Below, one piece after another: positions 1-9,052 of a DNA stretch of 64,000 bases. The position numbers and the translations under genes were made by a program. A model generated the notes under the pieces. That model worked only from the letters and a program-made list of their open reading frames with translations. It did no database searches and was not told where the DNA came from. This DNA is from Burkholderiales bacterium RIFOXYD12_FULL_59_19 (GTDB taxonomy: Bacteria; Pseudomonadota; Gammaproteobacteria; Burkholderiales; Burkholderiaceae_C), in contig MESQ01000058.1 of assembly GCA_001771065.1 (NCBI GenBank), positions 1-64,000 on the forward strand, given 5' to 3'. Positions within the stretch are counted from its first letter, which is position 1. Each line of letters starts with the position of its first letter.

Positions 1-159
1 CACCACGGCCGACACCGCCATGAGCACGGCGATCAGCATGGGAAATGACTTGGGGCCCATCGGGTCCTGGATGAAGCTTTCCTCAATCTGGATGGCGGCC
101 CACATCATCCCCAGGGAGGCAGCAAGCACAATGGTGGCTAAGATACGATCACTCTTCAT
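1..159 (-). CDS. TctB-family small membrane subunit of a tripartite tricarboxylate transporter (partial, cut by window edge)
   Basis: The minus strand opens with ATG at 157-159 and runs uninterrupted off the left edge, giving 53 codons (begins MKSDRILATIVLAAS). A first hydrophobic helix is followed by a loop with the pattern QDPMGPKSFPM and the start of a second helix. This resembles the N-terminus of TctB, the 4-TM small subunit of TTT transporters that import tricarboxylates using a periplasmic TctC protein. The TctC-like gene just upstream in the same direction supports the call. The C-terminus lies outside the window, and the large TctA permease is presumably further left. Confidence 0.6.
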   Translation of the reverse strand, partial: MKSDRILATIVLAASLGMMWAAIQIEESFIQDPMGPKSFPMLIAVLMAVSAVV

Positions 160-253
160 TACAGAGTCCGATTAAAAGGAGGGGCACATACACCCCAAAT
201 TTAAATAGATGGCCCGTCGATTGAATGCAGCAACAGACCACGAGAAGATCGCC

Positions 254-1246
254 TTACTTGACGATGCCGATTTCTTTCGACAGCACATTGATTTCGTTCA
301 CCGACTCTTTTACATACTTCTGAAAAGCGTCGCCGCGCAGGTTCAGGGGTGCCATGCCGTTTTTGGCCATGGTGGCTTTCCATTCGGCGGAGTCATACAC
401 GGTACCGACTGCCTTGACCCAGAAGTTATAGGCATCCTGGCTCATGCCGCCGGGCACGTAAAAGCCGCGCCAGTTGGCGCCAACGACATCAATTCCCTGT
501 TCCTTGGCAGTCGGGAACTTGGCAAAGTCACCGCTCAGGCGCTCAGGGGCCAGCACCGCCAGCACCTTGATCTTGCCAGCATCGACAAAGCCTTTAGCCT
601 CAGAAAGGTCACCAGTGAATGCCTGAATTTTGCCACCCATCAATTGAGTAACCGCCTCGCCGCCACCGTCAAAAGTCACATATTTGATAGAGCGCATGTT
701 TGAAATGTCCGCTTTACGCGCTGCAATCAGGACTTTCAGGTGATCCCAGCCACCTGCTGCCGAACCGCCACCAAAAGAAATTGCGGAGGGGTCTGCCTTG
801 ACCTTGGCCATCAGTTGGGGCAAGGTGTTGTAAGGCGAATCAGCAGCCACAGCCACTATGCCGTAATCAGCGCCTACGGCTGCAAGCCACTTGACCTGAT
901 CCATGGTGTTGCCCGGGTAAGCGTTTTGGCCCAAACGAGTGGAGGTGGCTGAAGATGCTGCCACGATCAGGTTGTTGTCCGTATTCCGTTTGTTGATGAC
1001 CTCGGCGTAGGCTGCTCCGCCGCCGCCGCCAGCCTTGTTGATGACCTGCATGGTGCCAGGAATCAGCTTGAGGTCTTGCAGGGTTTTGCCAACCAGGCGG
1101 CAGGTCATATCCCAGCCACCGCCCGCACCTGAGGGTGCGATGCACTCCGTGCTACCTGGCTCAAATGCGAGCGCGCTGGTCGACGTAAAGACGATTGCCA
1201 CAGCAATGGGTGCAGTCCAGCGGGCAAAAGGTTTTGTTTGATTCAT
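254..1246 (-). CDS. TctC/Bug-family periplasmic solute-binding protein
   Basis: A 330-residue protein with a clear Sec signal peptide (basic start, hydrophobic core, cleavage after STSALA). The mature part begins with the family pattern in which a Gly-rich loop (GAGGGWD) binds carboxylate. Bug/TctC proteins deliver di- and tricarboxylates to TctAB permeases. The ATG at 1244-1246 is chosen over an upstream in-frame start because an AAGGAAAC ribosome site lies just before it and the signal peptide then starts correctly. It is divergent from acnD and upstream of the TctB-like gene, so a citrate-, aconitate- or methylcitrate-like substrate is plausible. Substrate is inferred from neighbours only, since this family is hugely expanded in Burkholderiales. 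Confidence 0.85.
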   Translation of the reverse strand: MNQTKPFARWTAPIAVAIVFTSTSALAFEPGSTECIAPSGAGGGWDMTCRLVGKTLQDLKLIPGTMQVINKAGGGGGAAYAEVINKRNTDNNLIVAASSATSTRLGQNAYPGNTMDQVKWLAAVGADYGIVAVAADSPYNTLPQLMAKVKADPSAISFGGGSAAGGWDHLKVLIAARKADISNMRSIKYVTFDGGGEAVTQLMGGKIQAFTGDLSEAKGFVDAGKIKVLAVLAPERLSGDFAKFPTAKEQGIDVVGANWRGFYVPGGMSQDAYNFWVKAVGTVYDSAEWKATMAKNGMAPLNLRGDAFQKYVKESVNEINVLSKEIGIVK

Positions 1247-1351
1247 GATGAAGTTTCCTTTGTGGTTGGGATTTACGAAATGCATTTAATGATCATATAA
1301 TGCAATTCAGTGTAGCGCAGTTACCCCATCCAAAACCTAGGAGAAACCCTA

Positions 1352-3946
1352 ATGAAGTTGAGTTCTGTCGCCGTTCAAGGCGATGACATCTGCATCGTTC
1401 CCGTCCGTCAAACCATTGATGAAATGTTTCCAGGCAAGTTTGATCAGATGCCTTACGCCGCACGCGTCATGGCAGAGAACCTGGTACGAAGGAGTCCAGT
1501 AGCAGACCTGGCAGATGCACTTGACCAAGTGGTACATGGAAAGTCAGACAAGGATTTCGCCTTTTATCCTGCACGTGTTGTTTTGCAGGACTTGCTCGGC
1601 ACACCAGCCTTGGTTGATTTGGCCGGCTTGCGTGAAGCCATTGCAGAAACTGGCGGCGATCCACGCGCCGTGAATCCGGTTGTACCGACTCAATTGGTGG
1701 TGGACCACTCGCTCAATGTGGAAGCTGGCGGTATGGAATCAGACGCCATGGAATACAACATGGCCATCGAGCAACGAAAGAACGCAGAACGATTCGAATT
1801 CCTCGCCTGGGCCAAGCAGGCTTTCGAGAACGTAGACATCGTTATGCCAGGCAACGGCATCCTCCACCAAATCAATTTGGAGCGCATGTCACCAGTCGTG
1901 CAAATCAAGGATGGGGTGGCATTCGCGGACACCCTGGTTGGCACCGACAGTCATACCACGATGATCAATGCACTGGGCGTGCTCGGGTGGGGCGTTGGAG
2001 GGATTGAGGCGGAGTCCGTGATGCTTGGGCGTCCGATATGGATGCGAATGCCGGAAATCGTGGGCGTTGAACTCACTGGCAAGCGCCAGCCTGGCGTTCA
2101 GGCCACTGATTTGGTTTTGGCTTTGACTGAATACCTGCGTGGCTGTGCTGTAGTGGGCACCATTCTTGAGTTCACTGGCGCGGGTGCATCGCAGCTTCCA
2201 TTGGCGGACCGTGCAACCATTTCAAACATGGCTCCAGAATATGGTGCGACAGCAGCTTTGTTTGCAATTGACGAACGAACCATGGACTTCCTGCGACTGA
2301 CAGGCCGTCATCCAAGCTTGATTCGGCAAGTCGAAGCCTACGCCCGTGCACAAGGTCTGTGGGCAGATACCCTGACTCAAGCCAACTACAGCCGAAAGCT
2401 GCGGTTTGATCTTAGCCAGGTAGGGCGTGCGTTAGCAGGGCCATCGAATCCTCACCAACGCATCCCACTTAACCTCCTCCGGGCTCAAGGCATCGCGCGC
2501 GCCGCAGGAAACCGTGATGAACCCAATGCAGAGGGACCGTTGCCCGAGGGCGCAGTTGTCATTGCAGCCATCACAAGTTGCACGAATACGTCCAATCCAC
2601 GCAATTTGATCGCAGCGGGCCTCCTGGCTCGCAAAGCCGTTGCCATGGGCTTGAAAAGAAAACCCTGGGTCAAAACATCGTTTGCTCCAGGCTCATTGGC
2701 CGTGGAGAAATACCTGACATCTGCTGATTTGATCAACCCATTAAAAGCACTTGGATTCGGGATTGTTGGTTTCGGATGTACATCATGCAATGGCATGTCC
2801 GGACCGCTGCCAAAGTCCATTGAGGACGAGATTCTCTCGCGAGACCTGCACACGGTTGCTGTGTTGTCGGGAAATCGAAATTTCAATGGGCGTATCCATC
2901 CACGGGTAAAAGAGGCATTTTTGGCCTCGCCTGCATTGACGCTCGCCTATGCTATTGCTGGTTCCATTCGTATCGACATTGAGAACGAAAAATTCGCCGT
3001 TGACAGTCAAGGTCGTGGTGTTGGTCTGGCTGACCTCTGGCCGAATGATGATGAAATTGACGCCGAACTTGTGAAGCACGTGCGCGGGGAACAGTTCAGT
3101 GCTGTCTACGACTTGATGTTCAAGAAGGACAAAACAAGCAGCATACCGGTCCCGGCACTATTTCCGTGGCGCGAAGAAAGCACCTACATCCGTCGTCCTC
3201 CCTACTGGCAGTCGTCACTCAATATGCCGCCAAAAGGTGTCAATATGAGGGCCATTGCGGTCTTGGGTGACAACGTCACGACTGATGACTTGTCCCCTTC
3301 CGGTGCCATCCTCTCCGAAAGCGCGTCAGGGCAGTACCTCATTGCCAAAGGCGTCAAGCCAGAGGACTTCAATTCATACGGCACCCGTCGAGGTGACCAT
3401 GTGGTGGCCGTACGCGCCACCTTTGCCAACAACCGGTTGAAGAATGAGATGACAGCCGGCAAGGAAGGCTCATTTACGCGCCTTGAACCTGAGGGCAAAC
3501 TTATGCCCCTCTTTGATGCGGCTCAACACTATCTGGAACGCAATCAGGAATTGGTGGTCATCGCAGGCAAGAACTATGGTTGCGGATCCTCGCGTGACTG
3601 GGCTGCCAAGGGGGTTCGCTTGCTGGGTGTCAGGGCAGTGATTTGTGAAGGGTTTGAGCGCATTCATAGAACAAACCTTGTCGGCATGGGTGTGTTGCCG
3701 TTGGAGTTCCAGCAAGGAACAAGCCGTCGTACGCTTGCCATTGATGGCACAGAAACCTTCACCCTAGAAGGACTAAAGGGTGCACCAGAGCCTGGCAGTG
3801 TCCTTACCTTGATTGTGAAACGCCGCGATGGCAGCGAAATGCGCACCCAAGTCAAGTGCCGCATCGATACAACCGAAGAGCGACTTGTCTTTGAAGCTGG
3901 TGGCCTGCTGCCGCGCATCGGCAACGAATTACGACACCTTGTGTAA
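1352..3946 (+). CDS. acnD: AcnD-type Fe/S-dependent 2-methylisocitrate dehydratase / aconitase
   Basis: 864 residues, the usual AcnD length. The sequence carries the aconitase [4Fe-4S] ligand motifs TSCTNTSNP and GCTSCNG, the substrate-loop GTDSH, and the C-terminal swivel domain with the YGCGSSRDWA signature. The N-terminal part (AENLVRR, NPVVPTQLVVDHS) fits AcnD rather than AcnA or AcnB. AGGAGA lies about 7 nt before the ATG. AcnD dehydrates 2-methylcitrate to 2-methyl-trans-aconitate, which PrpF isomerises, and prpF is the next gene. No prpB or prpC is nearby, and a tricarboxylate carrier is divergent. The pair may therefore serve methylcitrate formed elsewhere or an imported aconitate-like acid. 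Family is certain; physiological substrate is inferred. Confidence 0.88.
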   Translation: MKLSSVAVQGDDICIVPVRQTIDEMFPGKFDQMPYAARVMAENLVRRSPVADLADALDQVVHGKSDKDFAFYPARVVLQDLLGTPALVDLAGLREAIAETGGDPRAVNPVVPTQLVVDHSLNVEAGGMESDAMEYNMAIEQRKNAERFEFLAWAKQAFENVDIVMPGNGILHQINLERMSPVVQIKDGVAFADTLVGTDSHTTMINALGVLGWGVGGIEAESVMLGRPIWMRMPEIVGVELTGKRQPGVQATDLVLALTEYLRGCAVVGTILEFTGAGASQLPLADRATISNMAPEYGATAALFAIDERTMDFLRLTGRHPSLIRQVEAYARAQGLWADTLTQANYSRKLRFDLSQVGRALAGPSNPHQRIPLNLLRAQGIARAAGNRDEPNAEGPLPEGAVVIAAITSCTNTSNPRNLIAAGLLARKAVAMGLKRKPWVKTSFAPGSLAVEKYLTSADLINPLKALGFGIVGFGCTSCNGMSGPLPKSIEDEILSRDLHTVAVLSGNRNFNGRIHPRVKEAFLASPALTLAYAIAGSIRIDIENEKFAVDSQGRGVGLADLWPNDDEIDAELVKHVRGEQFSAVYDLMFKKDKTSSIPVPALFPWREESTYIRRPPYWQSSLNMPPKGVNMRAIAVLGDNVTTDDLSPSGAILSESASGQYLIAKGVKPEDFNSYGTRRGDHVVAVRATFANNRLKNEMTAGKEGSFTRLEPEGKLMPLFDAAQHYLERNQELVVIAGKNYGCGSSRDWAAKGVRLLGVRAVICEGFERIHRTNLVGMGVLPLEFQQGTSRRTLAIDGTETFTLEGLKGAPEPGSVLTLIVKRRDGSEMRTQVKCRIDTTEERLVFEAGGLLPRIGNELRHLV

Positions 3947-4026
3947 CAAGCATTAAGTGAAACGCAGGCTAAATTCCTTCAGACCAAACCAAGTCATTCA
4001 AATATCCATAGAAAACCGAGGCATCC

Positions 4027-5187
4027 ATGACCCAACTTCGAATTCCTGCTGTCTACATGCGTGGCGGCACCAGTAAAGGCGTGTTCTTCAAGGCGGATGA
4101 TCTGCCGTCGGACACACAACTGCGAGACAAAATCCTGATGCGCGTCATCGGCAGCCCGGACCGGTACGGCAAACATATCGACGGAATGGGAGGGGCAACG
4201 TCGAGCACAAGCAAAGTGGTTGTTATGTCCAAGTCCAGTCGTAGCGATTGCGATGTGGACTATCTGTTTGGCGCGGTGGCGGTCGAAAAGCCCGTCATCG
4301 ACTGGAGCGGAAATTGCGGCAACCTCAGTGCAGCCGTTGGCCCCTATGCCATAAGCGCAGGTCTTGTGGAGGCACCTACCCATGGGCTCGCCACCGTGCG
4401 AATTTGGCAGGCCAACATTGGCAAGCGGATCATTGCACATGTTCAGATGCACGCTGGTGAAGTGCAGGAGACTGGCGACTTTGAACTCGACGGCGTGGCT
4501 TTCCCGGCCGCTGAGGTGAAGCTCGAATTCATTGACCCCGCGTCCGATGAGGGTGAGTCCGAAGGCGGAGCCATGTTCCCGACGGGCAACAAGATCGACA
4601 CGCTGGACATTCCCGGCCTGGGCAAGATCGAAGTCACACTCATCAATGCGGGTAACCCCACCATCTTTGTTGAAGCAGCAAGCTTGGGGCTTGATGGCAC
4701 GGAGCTTCAGAGCGACGTGAATGGCAAGACCGAAATTCTCAAGCTAGCCGAATCCATTCGTGCACATGGTGCCGTTGCCATGGGTTTGGTTGCGACGACT
4801 GAAGAGGCTACAGAGAAAAGACCCCATACACCAAAGCTCGCATTTGTCGCGAAGCCAAAAAGCTATATCGCTTCGGACGGAAAATCTGTGTCCGCTCAAT
4901 CCATCGACATGCTTGCACGCATCTTCTCCATGGGGCAACTGCACCATGCCATGACGGGTACTGGTGCCGTTGCGATTGCGGCCGCTGCTGCCATCCCAGG
5001 AACGATCGTGCGTCGAGTTGCCCCCGTCGGAGATGACGGACGCGTACGATTTGGTCACCCTTCCGGAAGCCTGAGTGTTGGCGCGCAAGCGGTCGAACAC
5101 GAGGGCCAGTGGTCAGTCAAGAAAGTGCTGATGAGCAGGACAGCCCGGCGTCTGATGGAAGGCTGGGTCCGGGTACCCGCAAACTGA
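4027..5187 (+). CDS. prpF: PrpF-family aconitate/methylaconitate isomerase
   Basis: 386 residues with the PrpF/DUF453 diaminopimelate-epimerase-like fold features: start RIPAVYMRGGTSKG, the GMGGATSSTSK segment carrying the conserved lysine, and SGNCGNLS carrying the conserved cysteine of the active site. Characterised members isomerise 2-methylaconitate (PrpF), aconitate or oxalomesaconate. It lies 80 bp after acnD in the same direction, the standard acnD-prpF arrangement. Its TGA (5185-5187) shares a base with the next gene's ATG, so the downstream protein is probably translated by coupling. The exact substrate cannot be set from sequence. Confidence 0.85.
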   Translation: MTQLRIPAVYMRGGTSKGVFFKADDLPSDTQLRDKILMRVIGSPDRYGKHIDGMGGATSSTSKVVVMSKSSRSDCDVDYLFGAVAVEKPVIDWSGNCGNLSAAVGPYAISAGLVEAPTHGLATVRIWQANIGKRIIAHVQMHAGEVQETGDFELDGVAFPAAEVKLEFIDPASDEGESEGGAMFPTGNKIDTLDIPGLGKIEVTLINAGNPTIFVEAASLGLDGTELQSDVNGKTEILKLAESIRAHGAVAMGLVATTEEATEKRPHTPKLAFVAKPKSYIASDGKSVSAQSIDMLARIFSMGQLHHAMTGTGAVAIAAAAAIPGTIVRRVAPVGDDGRVRFGHPSGSLSVGAQAVEHEGQWSVKKVLMSRTARRLMEGWVRVPAN

Positions 5188-5951
5188 TGATGAACAACGC
5201 AACAACAAAAGCATTGACCGAGTTGGCGCCTACGGGACACATTCGTGTCGCCATCAACTATGGCAATCCGGTTCTTGCCCAAAAGAACCCTCAAACAGGC
5301 GAACCCGAAGGGGTCTCGGTTGATCTTGCCCGCGAGTTGTCCTGTCGGCTCCATGTTCCGGTCGAGCTTGTGACTTTCGATGCGGCTGGAAAAGTGTTTG
5401 AGGCACTTAAGGCGTCCGCATGGGATGTGGCGTTCTTGGCAATTGATCCCGTGCGTGCGGCAGAAATATCATTTACATCGCCGTACGTGGTGATCGAGGG
5501 TACCTATATTGTGCGCACTGACTCGCCGATGCATTGCATTGAAGACTTTGACAGGCCTGGCAACCGCATCGCTGTTGGGCGTGGGGCCGCTTATGACCTC
5601 TTTCTGACGCGCGCGCTTCATCACGCGGAATTGGTCAGAACGGATACGTCGATAGGTGCTGTGGACTATTTTGTTGCGCAAAAGCTCGATGCAGCGGCGG
5701 GAGTCAGACAGCCGCTCATGGCTTATGCCGAATCCAATGCCGGTCTACGTGTCATTGAGGGACGATTTGCCGCCATCGAACAGGCCATGGGAACGCCAAA
5801 GCGGCGGGAGTTCGGACTGGCATATCTGGTGGACTTTATTGAAGAAATGAAGTCCAGCGGATTCATCACTCATGCGCTGCAACGTAGTGGGCAAGGTGAT
5901 GCTGTAGTTGCGCCAGCGCGGCCAATGCCATACTTGAATTGGCCCGAGTGA
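5187..5951 (+). CDS. Solute-binding-protein family 3-like protein without signal peptide
   Basis: 254 residues resembling amino-acid-type periplasmic binding proteins: GHIRVAINYGNPVLAQ at the start, then PEGVSVDLARELSCRL, ISFTSPYVVIEGTY and an N-terminal-to-C-terminal lobe hinge. Unlike true binding proteins it has no hydrophobic signal sequence, and the fold begins within about 15 residues of the start. It should therefore be cytosolic, either as a small-molecule sensor or as an enzyme of the cyclohexadienyl-dehydratase type. The start is ATG at 5187 (or 5190), overlapping the prpF stop codon. Its coupling to acnD-prpF suggests it binds or acts on a metabolite of that pathway. No transporter permease is nearby. 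Confidence 0.6.
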   Translation: MMNNATTKALTELAPTGHIRVAINYGNPVLAQKNPQTGEPEGVSVDLARELSCRLHVPVELVTFDAAGKVFEALKASAWDVAFLAIDPVRAAEISFTSPYVVIEGTYIVRTDSPMHCIEDFDRPGNRIAVGRGAAYDLFLTRALHHAELVRTDTSIGAVDYFVAQKLDAAAGVRQPLMAYAESNAGLRVIEGRFAAIEQAMGTPKRREFGLAYLVDFIEEMKSSGFITHALQRSGQGDAVVAPARPMPYLNWPE

Positions 5952-5954
5952 CGC

Positions 5955-6170
5955 ATGCAAGCACCCGCACACCAACTCATTATGACGGTCCTGATGACGC
6001 CCGATATGGCGAACTTTGCAGGGAATATACATGGCGGAACCATCCTAAAGCTTCTCGACCAAGTTGCTTATGCTTGCGCAAGCCGATATGCGGCCAGATA
6101 CGTGGTAACGGTCAGCGTCGATCAGGTGATATTTAGACAGCCTATTCATGTAGGTGAACTCGTGTCTCGG
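5955..6170 (+). pseudogene. Truncated YciA/BACH-like acyl-CoA thioesterase (N-terminal half only)
   Basis: Starting 3 bp after the previous stop, about 70 codons match the hot-dog acyl-CoA thioesterase family: MANFAGNIHGGTILKLLDQ with the HGG active-site loop, then VTVSVDQVIFRQPIHVGELV. Family members continue for another 60-90 residues after this point. Here the frame continues into low-complexity sequence with no resemblance to the family, then reads antisense over the end of the CoA-transferase gene. The break lies near 6166 and looks like a recombination or deletion junction. It is called a pseudogene because the second half of the fold is missing. Confidence 0.7.
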
Positions 6171-6220
6171 CCCAGCGCCAGCCAGCGAGCAAAGCCGGCC
6201 TGTGCTGACGGATTAGACGA

Positions 6221-7471
6221 TCAAACCACGCCGCGCTGGCGCAAGCCCGCCACTTGGAGCGCATCCAAGCCCAATTCAGCCAGCACCTCATCGGTGTGCT
6301 CGCCCAAAGCGGGCGGCGGACGATGTAGCACAGGCGGCGTCGCCGTCAGGCGTAGCGGACTGGCCACCGTCGCGATCGATGCCATCGCGCCTGCGACTGG
6401 CTGGCTGCTGGTGACGGCTTGATCCACTCTTAAACCGCGCGCCTGCACCTGGGCGTCGGCAAAGGCCTGACCGATGTCGTTGATCGGGCCGCAAGGCACC
6501 GCCTTGTCTTCTAGCAGCGCAATCCACTGTGCCGTGCTGCGTGAGCGCGTGACCGCTTGCAGGGTTGGGATCAGGACATCCCGGTGTTTGACGCGTAAGG
6601 TGTTGCTGGCAAAGCGCCCATCTTTCGCCCACTCGGGGTGGCCGGCGGCTTCGCAAAAGCGCGCAAATTGGCCGTCGTTGCCGACCGCCAGCAGCATGCT
6701 GCCGTCCAGGGTCTCGAAGGTCTGGTAGGGCGCCAGGCTCGGGTGCGTGTTACCCTGGCGCTGCGGTACCTTGCCGGTGTTCAAAAAGCCTGCGGCCTGA
6801 TTCGCCAGCACCGCCATGCCCACATCCATCAGCGCCATGTCGATGTGCTGGCCCTCACCTGTGCGATGCCGCACCTCGATCGCCGCCAGAATGGCGCTGC
6901 AGGCGTAGATGCCGGTGAGCACGTCGATCAGCGCCACCCCCATGCGCATCGGGCCGCCGCCGGGCTCGCCGTCCGCATGGCCGGTGATGCTCATCATGCC
7001 GCTCATGGCCTGGATCATGAGGTCGTAACCGGCGCGCTCGGCGTACGGCCCGTTCTGGCCAAAACCGGTGACCGAGCAGTAAATCAGGCGCGGGTTGACG
7101 GCTTTGAGGCTCTCGTAATCGAGGCCGTATTGCTTCAAGCCGCCGACCTTGAAGTTCTCCACCAACACGTCACTTCGTGCTGCCATCTTGAGGATCAGTG
7201 CTTGACCCTCCGGCTGCGCCATGTCGAGGGTTATGGCGCGTTTGTTGCGGTTGCAGGCGGTGAAGTAGGTGGCCTCAGTCGTATCGTTGTCATCCGCATC
7301 CTTGAGGAACGGCGGCCCCCAGTGACGCGTGTCGTCCCCGGCGCCGGGGCGTTCGACCTTGATCACGTCCGCGCCGAGGTCGGCCAGCATCTGGGTGCAC
7401 CAGGGGCCGGCGAGCACGCGCGAGAGGTCAAGGACTTTGAGGTGGGAGAGGGCGGCTTGTTTTGTTGTCAT
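6221..7471 (-). CDS. CaiB/BaiF (family III) CoA-transferase, probably succinyl-CoA:glutarate type
   Basis: 416 residues of a class III CoA-transferase. Visible are LKVLDLSRVLAGP at the N-terminus, GADVIKVE, the NRNKRAITLD strand and the catalytic aspartate near residue 150 in AGYDLMIQAMSG. The GRGQHIDMAL-like segment appears as GEGQHIDMALMD. The gene sits immediately downstream of gcdH on the same strand with a roughly 195 bp gap. That pairing is typical of glutarate/glutaryl-CoA degradation in Burkholderiales, where the transferase activates glutarate. The substrate is inferred from that context. Confidence 0.8.
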   Translation of the reverse strand: MTTKQAALSHLKVLDLSRVLAGPWCTQMLADLGADVIKVERPGAGDDTRHWGPPFLKDADDNDTTEATYFTACNRNKRAITLDMAQPEGQALILKMAARSDVLVENFKVGGLKQYGLDYESLKAVNPRLIYCSVTGFGQNGPYAERAGYDLMIQAMSGMMSITGHADGEPGGGPMRMGVALIDVLTGIYACSAILAAIEVRHRTGEGQHIDMALMDVGMAVLANQAAGFLNTGKVPQRQGNTHPSLAPYQTFETLDGSMLLAVGNDGQFARFCEAAGHPEWAKDGRFASNTLRVKHRDVLIPTLQAVTRSRSTAQWIALLEDKAVPCGPINDIGQAFADAQVQARGLRVDQAVTSSQPVAGAMASIATVASPLRLTATPPVLHRPPPALGEHTDEVLAELGLDALQVAGLRQRGVV

Positions 7472-7647
7472 TTTTTAAGTCCGGGTACATTCATGGATGT
7501 TGACGTGCTTTGACAGGCTGTGCGGTGGCATTTGTCGCTCCGTGACGCTGGCTTGGACTGACTTGGTATTCATCTCTTAGCGGTGGAAAGCGTGTGCTCC
7601 ACCTACTGCCCCCACAGACCCACGCAAGGCAACTGCCAAAGCGAGAT

Positions 7648-7670
7648 TAATTGGAATCTGACCCCAATTA
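7648..7670. repeat. Short palindrome at the 3' end of gcdH
   Basis: TAATTGG (7648-7654) pairs with CCAATTA (7664-7670) around a 9-nt loop, within TTAATTGGAATCTGACCCCA. The stop codon of gcdH is embedded in the right arm. The sequence resembles the AATTGGGGTC...GACCCCAATT palindromes found near REP-associated transposases. Here it may simply act as the gcdH transcript terminator, though it lacks a T-tract. Confidence 0.5.
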
Positions 7671-8861
7671 GTTGAACGCTGCAATGCCGGTCTGCGCGCG
7701 GCCCAGAATCAGCGCGTGGATGTCGTGTGTGCCTTCGTAGGTGTTGACCACTTCCAGGTTCACCAGATGGCGTGCCACGCCAAATTCATCAGAAATGCCG
7801 TTGCCACCCATCATGTCGCGCGCCATGCGGGCTATGTCGAGTGCCTTGCCGCAGGAGTTGCGTTTCAAAATGGAGGTGATTTCCACCGAGGCCGTGCCTT
7901 CGTCCTTCATACGCCCCAGCCGCAGGCAGCCTTGCAGGCCGAGTGCGATTTCAGTCTGCATGTCGGCCAGTTTCTTTTGAATCAGCTGGTTGGCGGCCAG
8001 CGGGCGGCCGAACTGCTGGCGGTCCATCACGTACTGGCGCGAGCGGAACCAACAATCTTCGGCCGCACCCAGCGCACCCCAGGCGATGCCATAACGCGCG
8101 CTATTTAAGCAGGTGAACGGGCCCTTGAGGCCTTGCACTTCAGGAAAGGCGTTTTCTTCGGGGCAAAAAACGCCGTCCATGACAATCTCGCCGGTGATGC
8201 TGGCACGCAGGCCCACCTTGCCGTGGATGGCGGGGGCGCTCAGGCCGGCGGCGCCTTTTTCCAGTACAAAACCGCGGATCGGGCCGATCTGGCCGGATTC
8301 ACTCACCTCTTTGGCCCAGACCACAAACACGTCGGCGATCGGACTATTGGAAATCCACATCTTGCTGCCTGACAGCTTGTAGCCGCCGGGGACCTTGACC
8401 GCTCGGCTCAGCATGCTGGCCGGGTCCGAACCGTGGTTGGGTTCGGTCAGGCCGAAGCAGCCGATCCACTCGCCTGTGGCCAGTTTGGGCAGGTACTTTT
8501 GTTTGGTGGCATCATTGCCGAATTCAAAAATGGGCACCATCACCAGCGAGCTTTGTACGCTCATCATGGAGCGGTAGCCGCTGTCCACGCGCTCGACTTC
8601 GCGCGCAATCAGGCCGTAGGTCACATAGTTCAGGCCGGGGCCGCCATAGGCTTCGGGGATGGTGGGCCCAAGCAGGCCCAGCTCGCCCATTTCGCGGAAG
8701 ATGGCAACATCGGTTTGCTCCCTGCGAAAGGCCTCAATGACACGCGGCTGCAGCTTGTCCTGGCAGTAGGCGGCGGCAGCCTCCTTGATCATGCGCTCGT
8801 CGTCGCTGAGTTGACTGTCGAGCAAAAAGGGGTCTTGCCAGTTAAAGCTTGCGTGGGCCAT
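7668..8861 (-). CDS. gcdH: Glutaryl-CoA dehydrogenase
   Basis: 397 residues in the acyl-CoA dehydrogenase fold. Motifs include [13 protein letters not shown] (FAD/substrate loop), [18 protein letters not shown], the Arg-rich [14 protein letters not shown] helix and the catalytic glutamate in [17 protein letters not shown]. The opening [20 protein letters not shown] is characteristic of GcdH rather than other family members. GcdH oxidatively decarboxylates glutaryl-CoA to crotonyl-CoA in lysine, tryptophan and aromatic catabolism, passing electrons to ETF. The ATG at 8859-8861 is preferred over an upstream in-frame start because a GGAG element precedes it. The CoA-transferase gene follows. Confidence 0.93.
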   Translation of the reverse strand: MAHASFNWQDPFLLDSQLSDDERMIKEAAAAYCQDKLQPRVIEAFRREQTDVAIFREMGELGLLGPTIPEAYGGPGLNYVTYGLIAREVERVDSGYRSMMSVQSSLVMVPIFEFGNDATKQKYLPKLATGEWIGCFGLTEPNHGSDPASMLSRAVKVPGGYKLSGSKMWISNSPIADVFVVWAKEVSESGQIGPIRGFVLEKGAAGLSAPAIHGKVGLRASITGEIVMDGVFCPEENAFPEVQGLKGPFTCLNSARYGIAWGALGAAEDCWFRSRQYVMDRQQFGRPLAANQLIQKKLADMQTEIALGLQGCLRLGRMKDEGTASVEITSILKRNSCGKALDIARMARDMMGGNGISDEFGVARHLVNLEVVNTYEGTHDIHALILGRAQTGIAAFN

Positions 8862-9052
8862 GAGGTGTCTCCAGTAAGTGTTCAGAAGCCCCATGTTAGC
8901 GCCCGCAGGCGTCAGACTACAAACGATTTGTTGTCACATTGACATGAGTAAAACTCATTAATTAATATTTAATTTGGTTAAAAATAGTCAGAATTGCGGA
9001 TAATTCGTGGCATGTTTTGAATTCAAGTCATGTGTCAGCAGCCAGGCCAAAC

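Noticed and set aside
1352-5187. Calling this a methylcitrate-cycle operon
   Set aside because: Only acnD and prpF are present; prpB, prpC and prpR are not in the window, and the linked carrier points to an imported acid.
7472-7667. Possible small gene between the CoA-transferase and gcdH
   Set aside because: No start with a ribosome site and no coding pattern; only the palindrome at 7648-7670 is supported.
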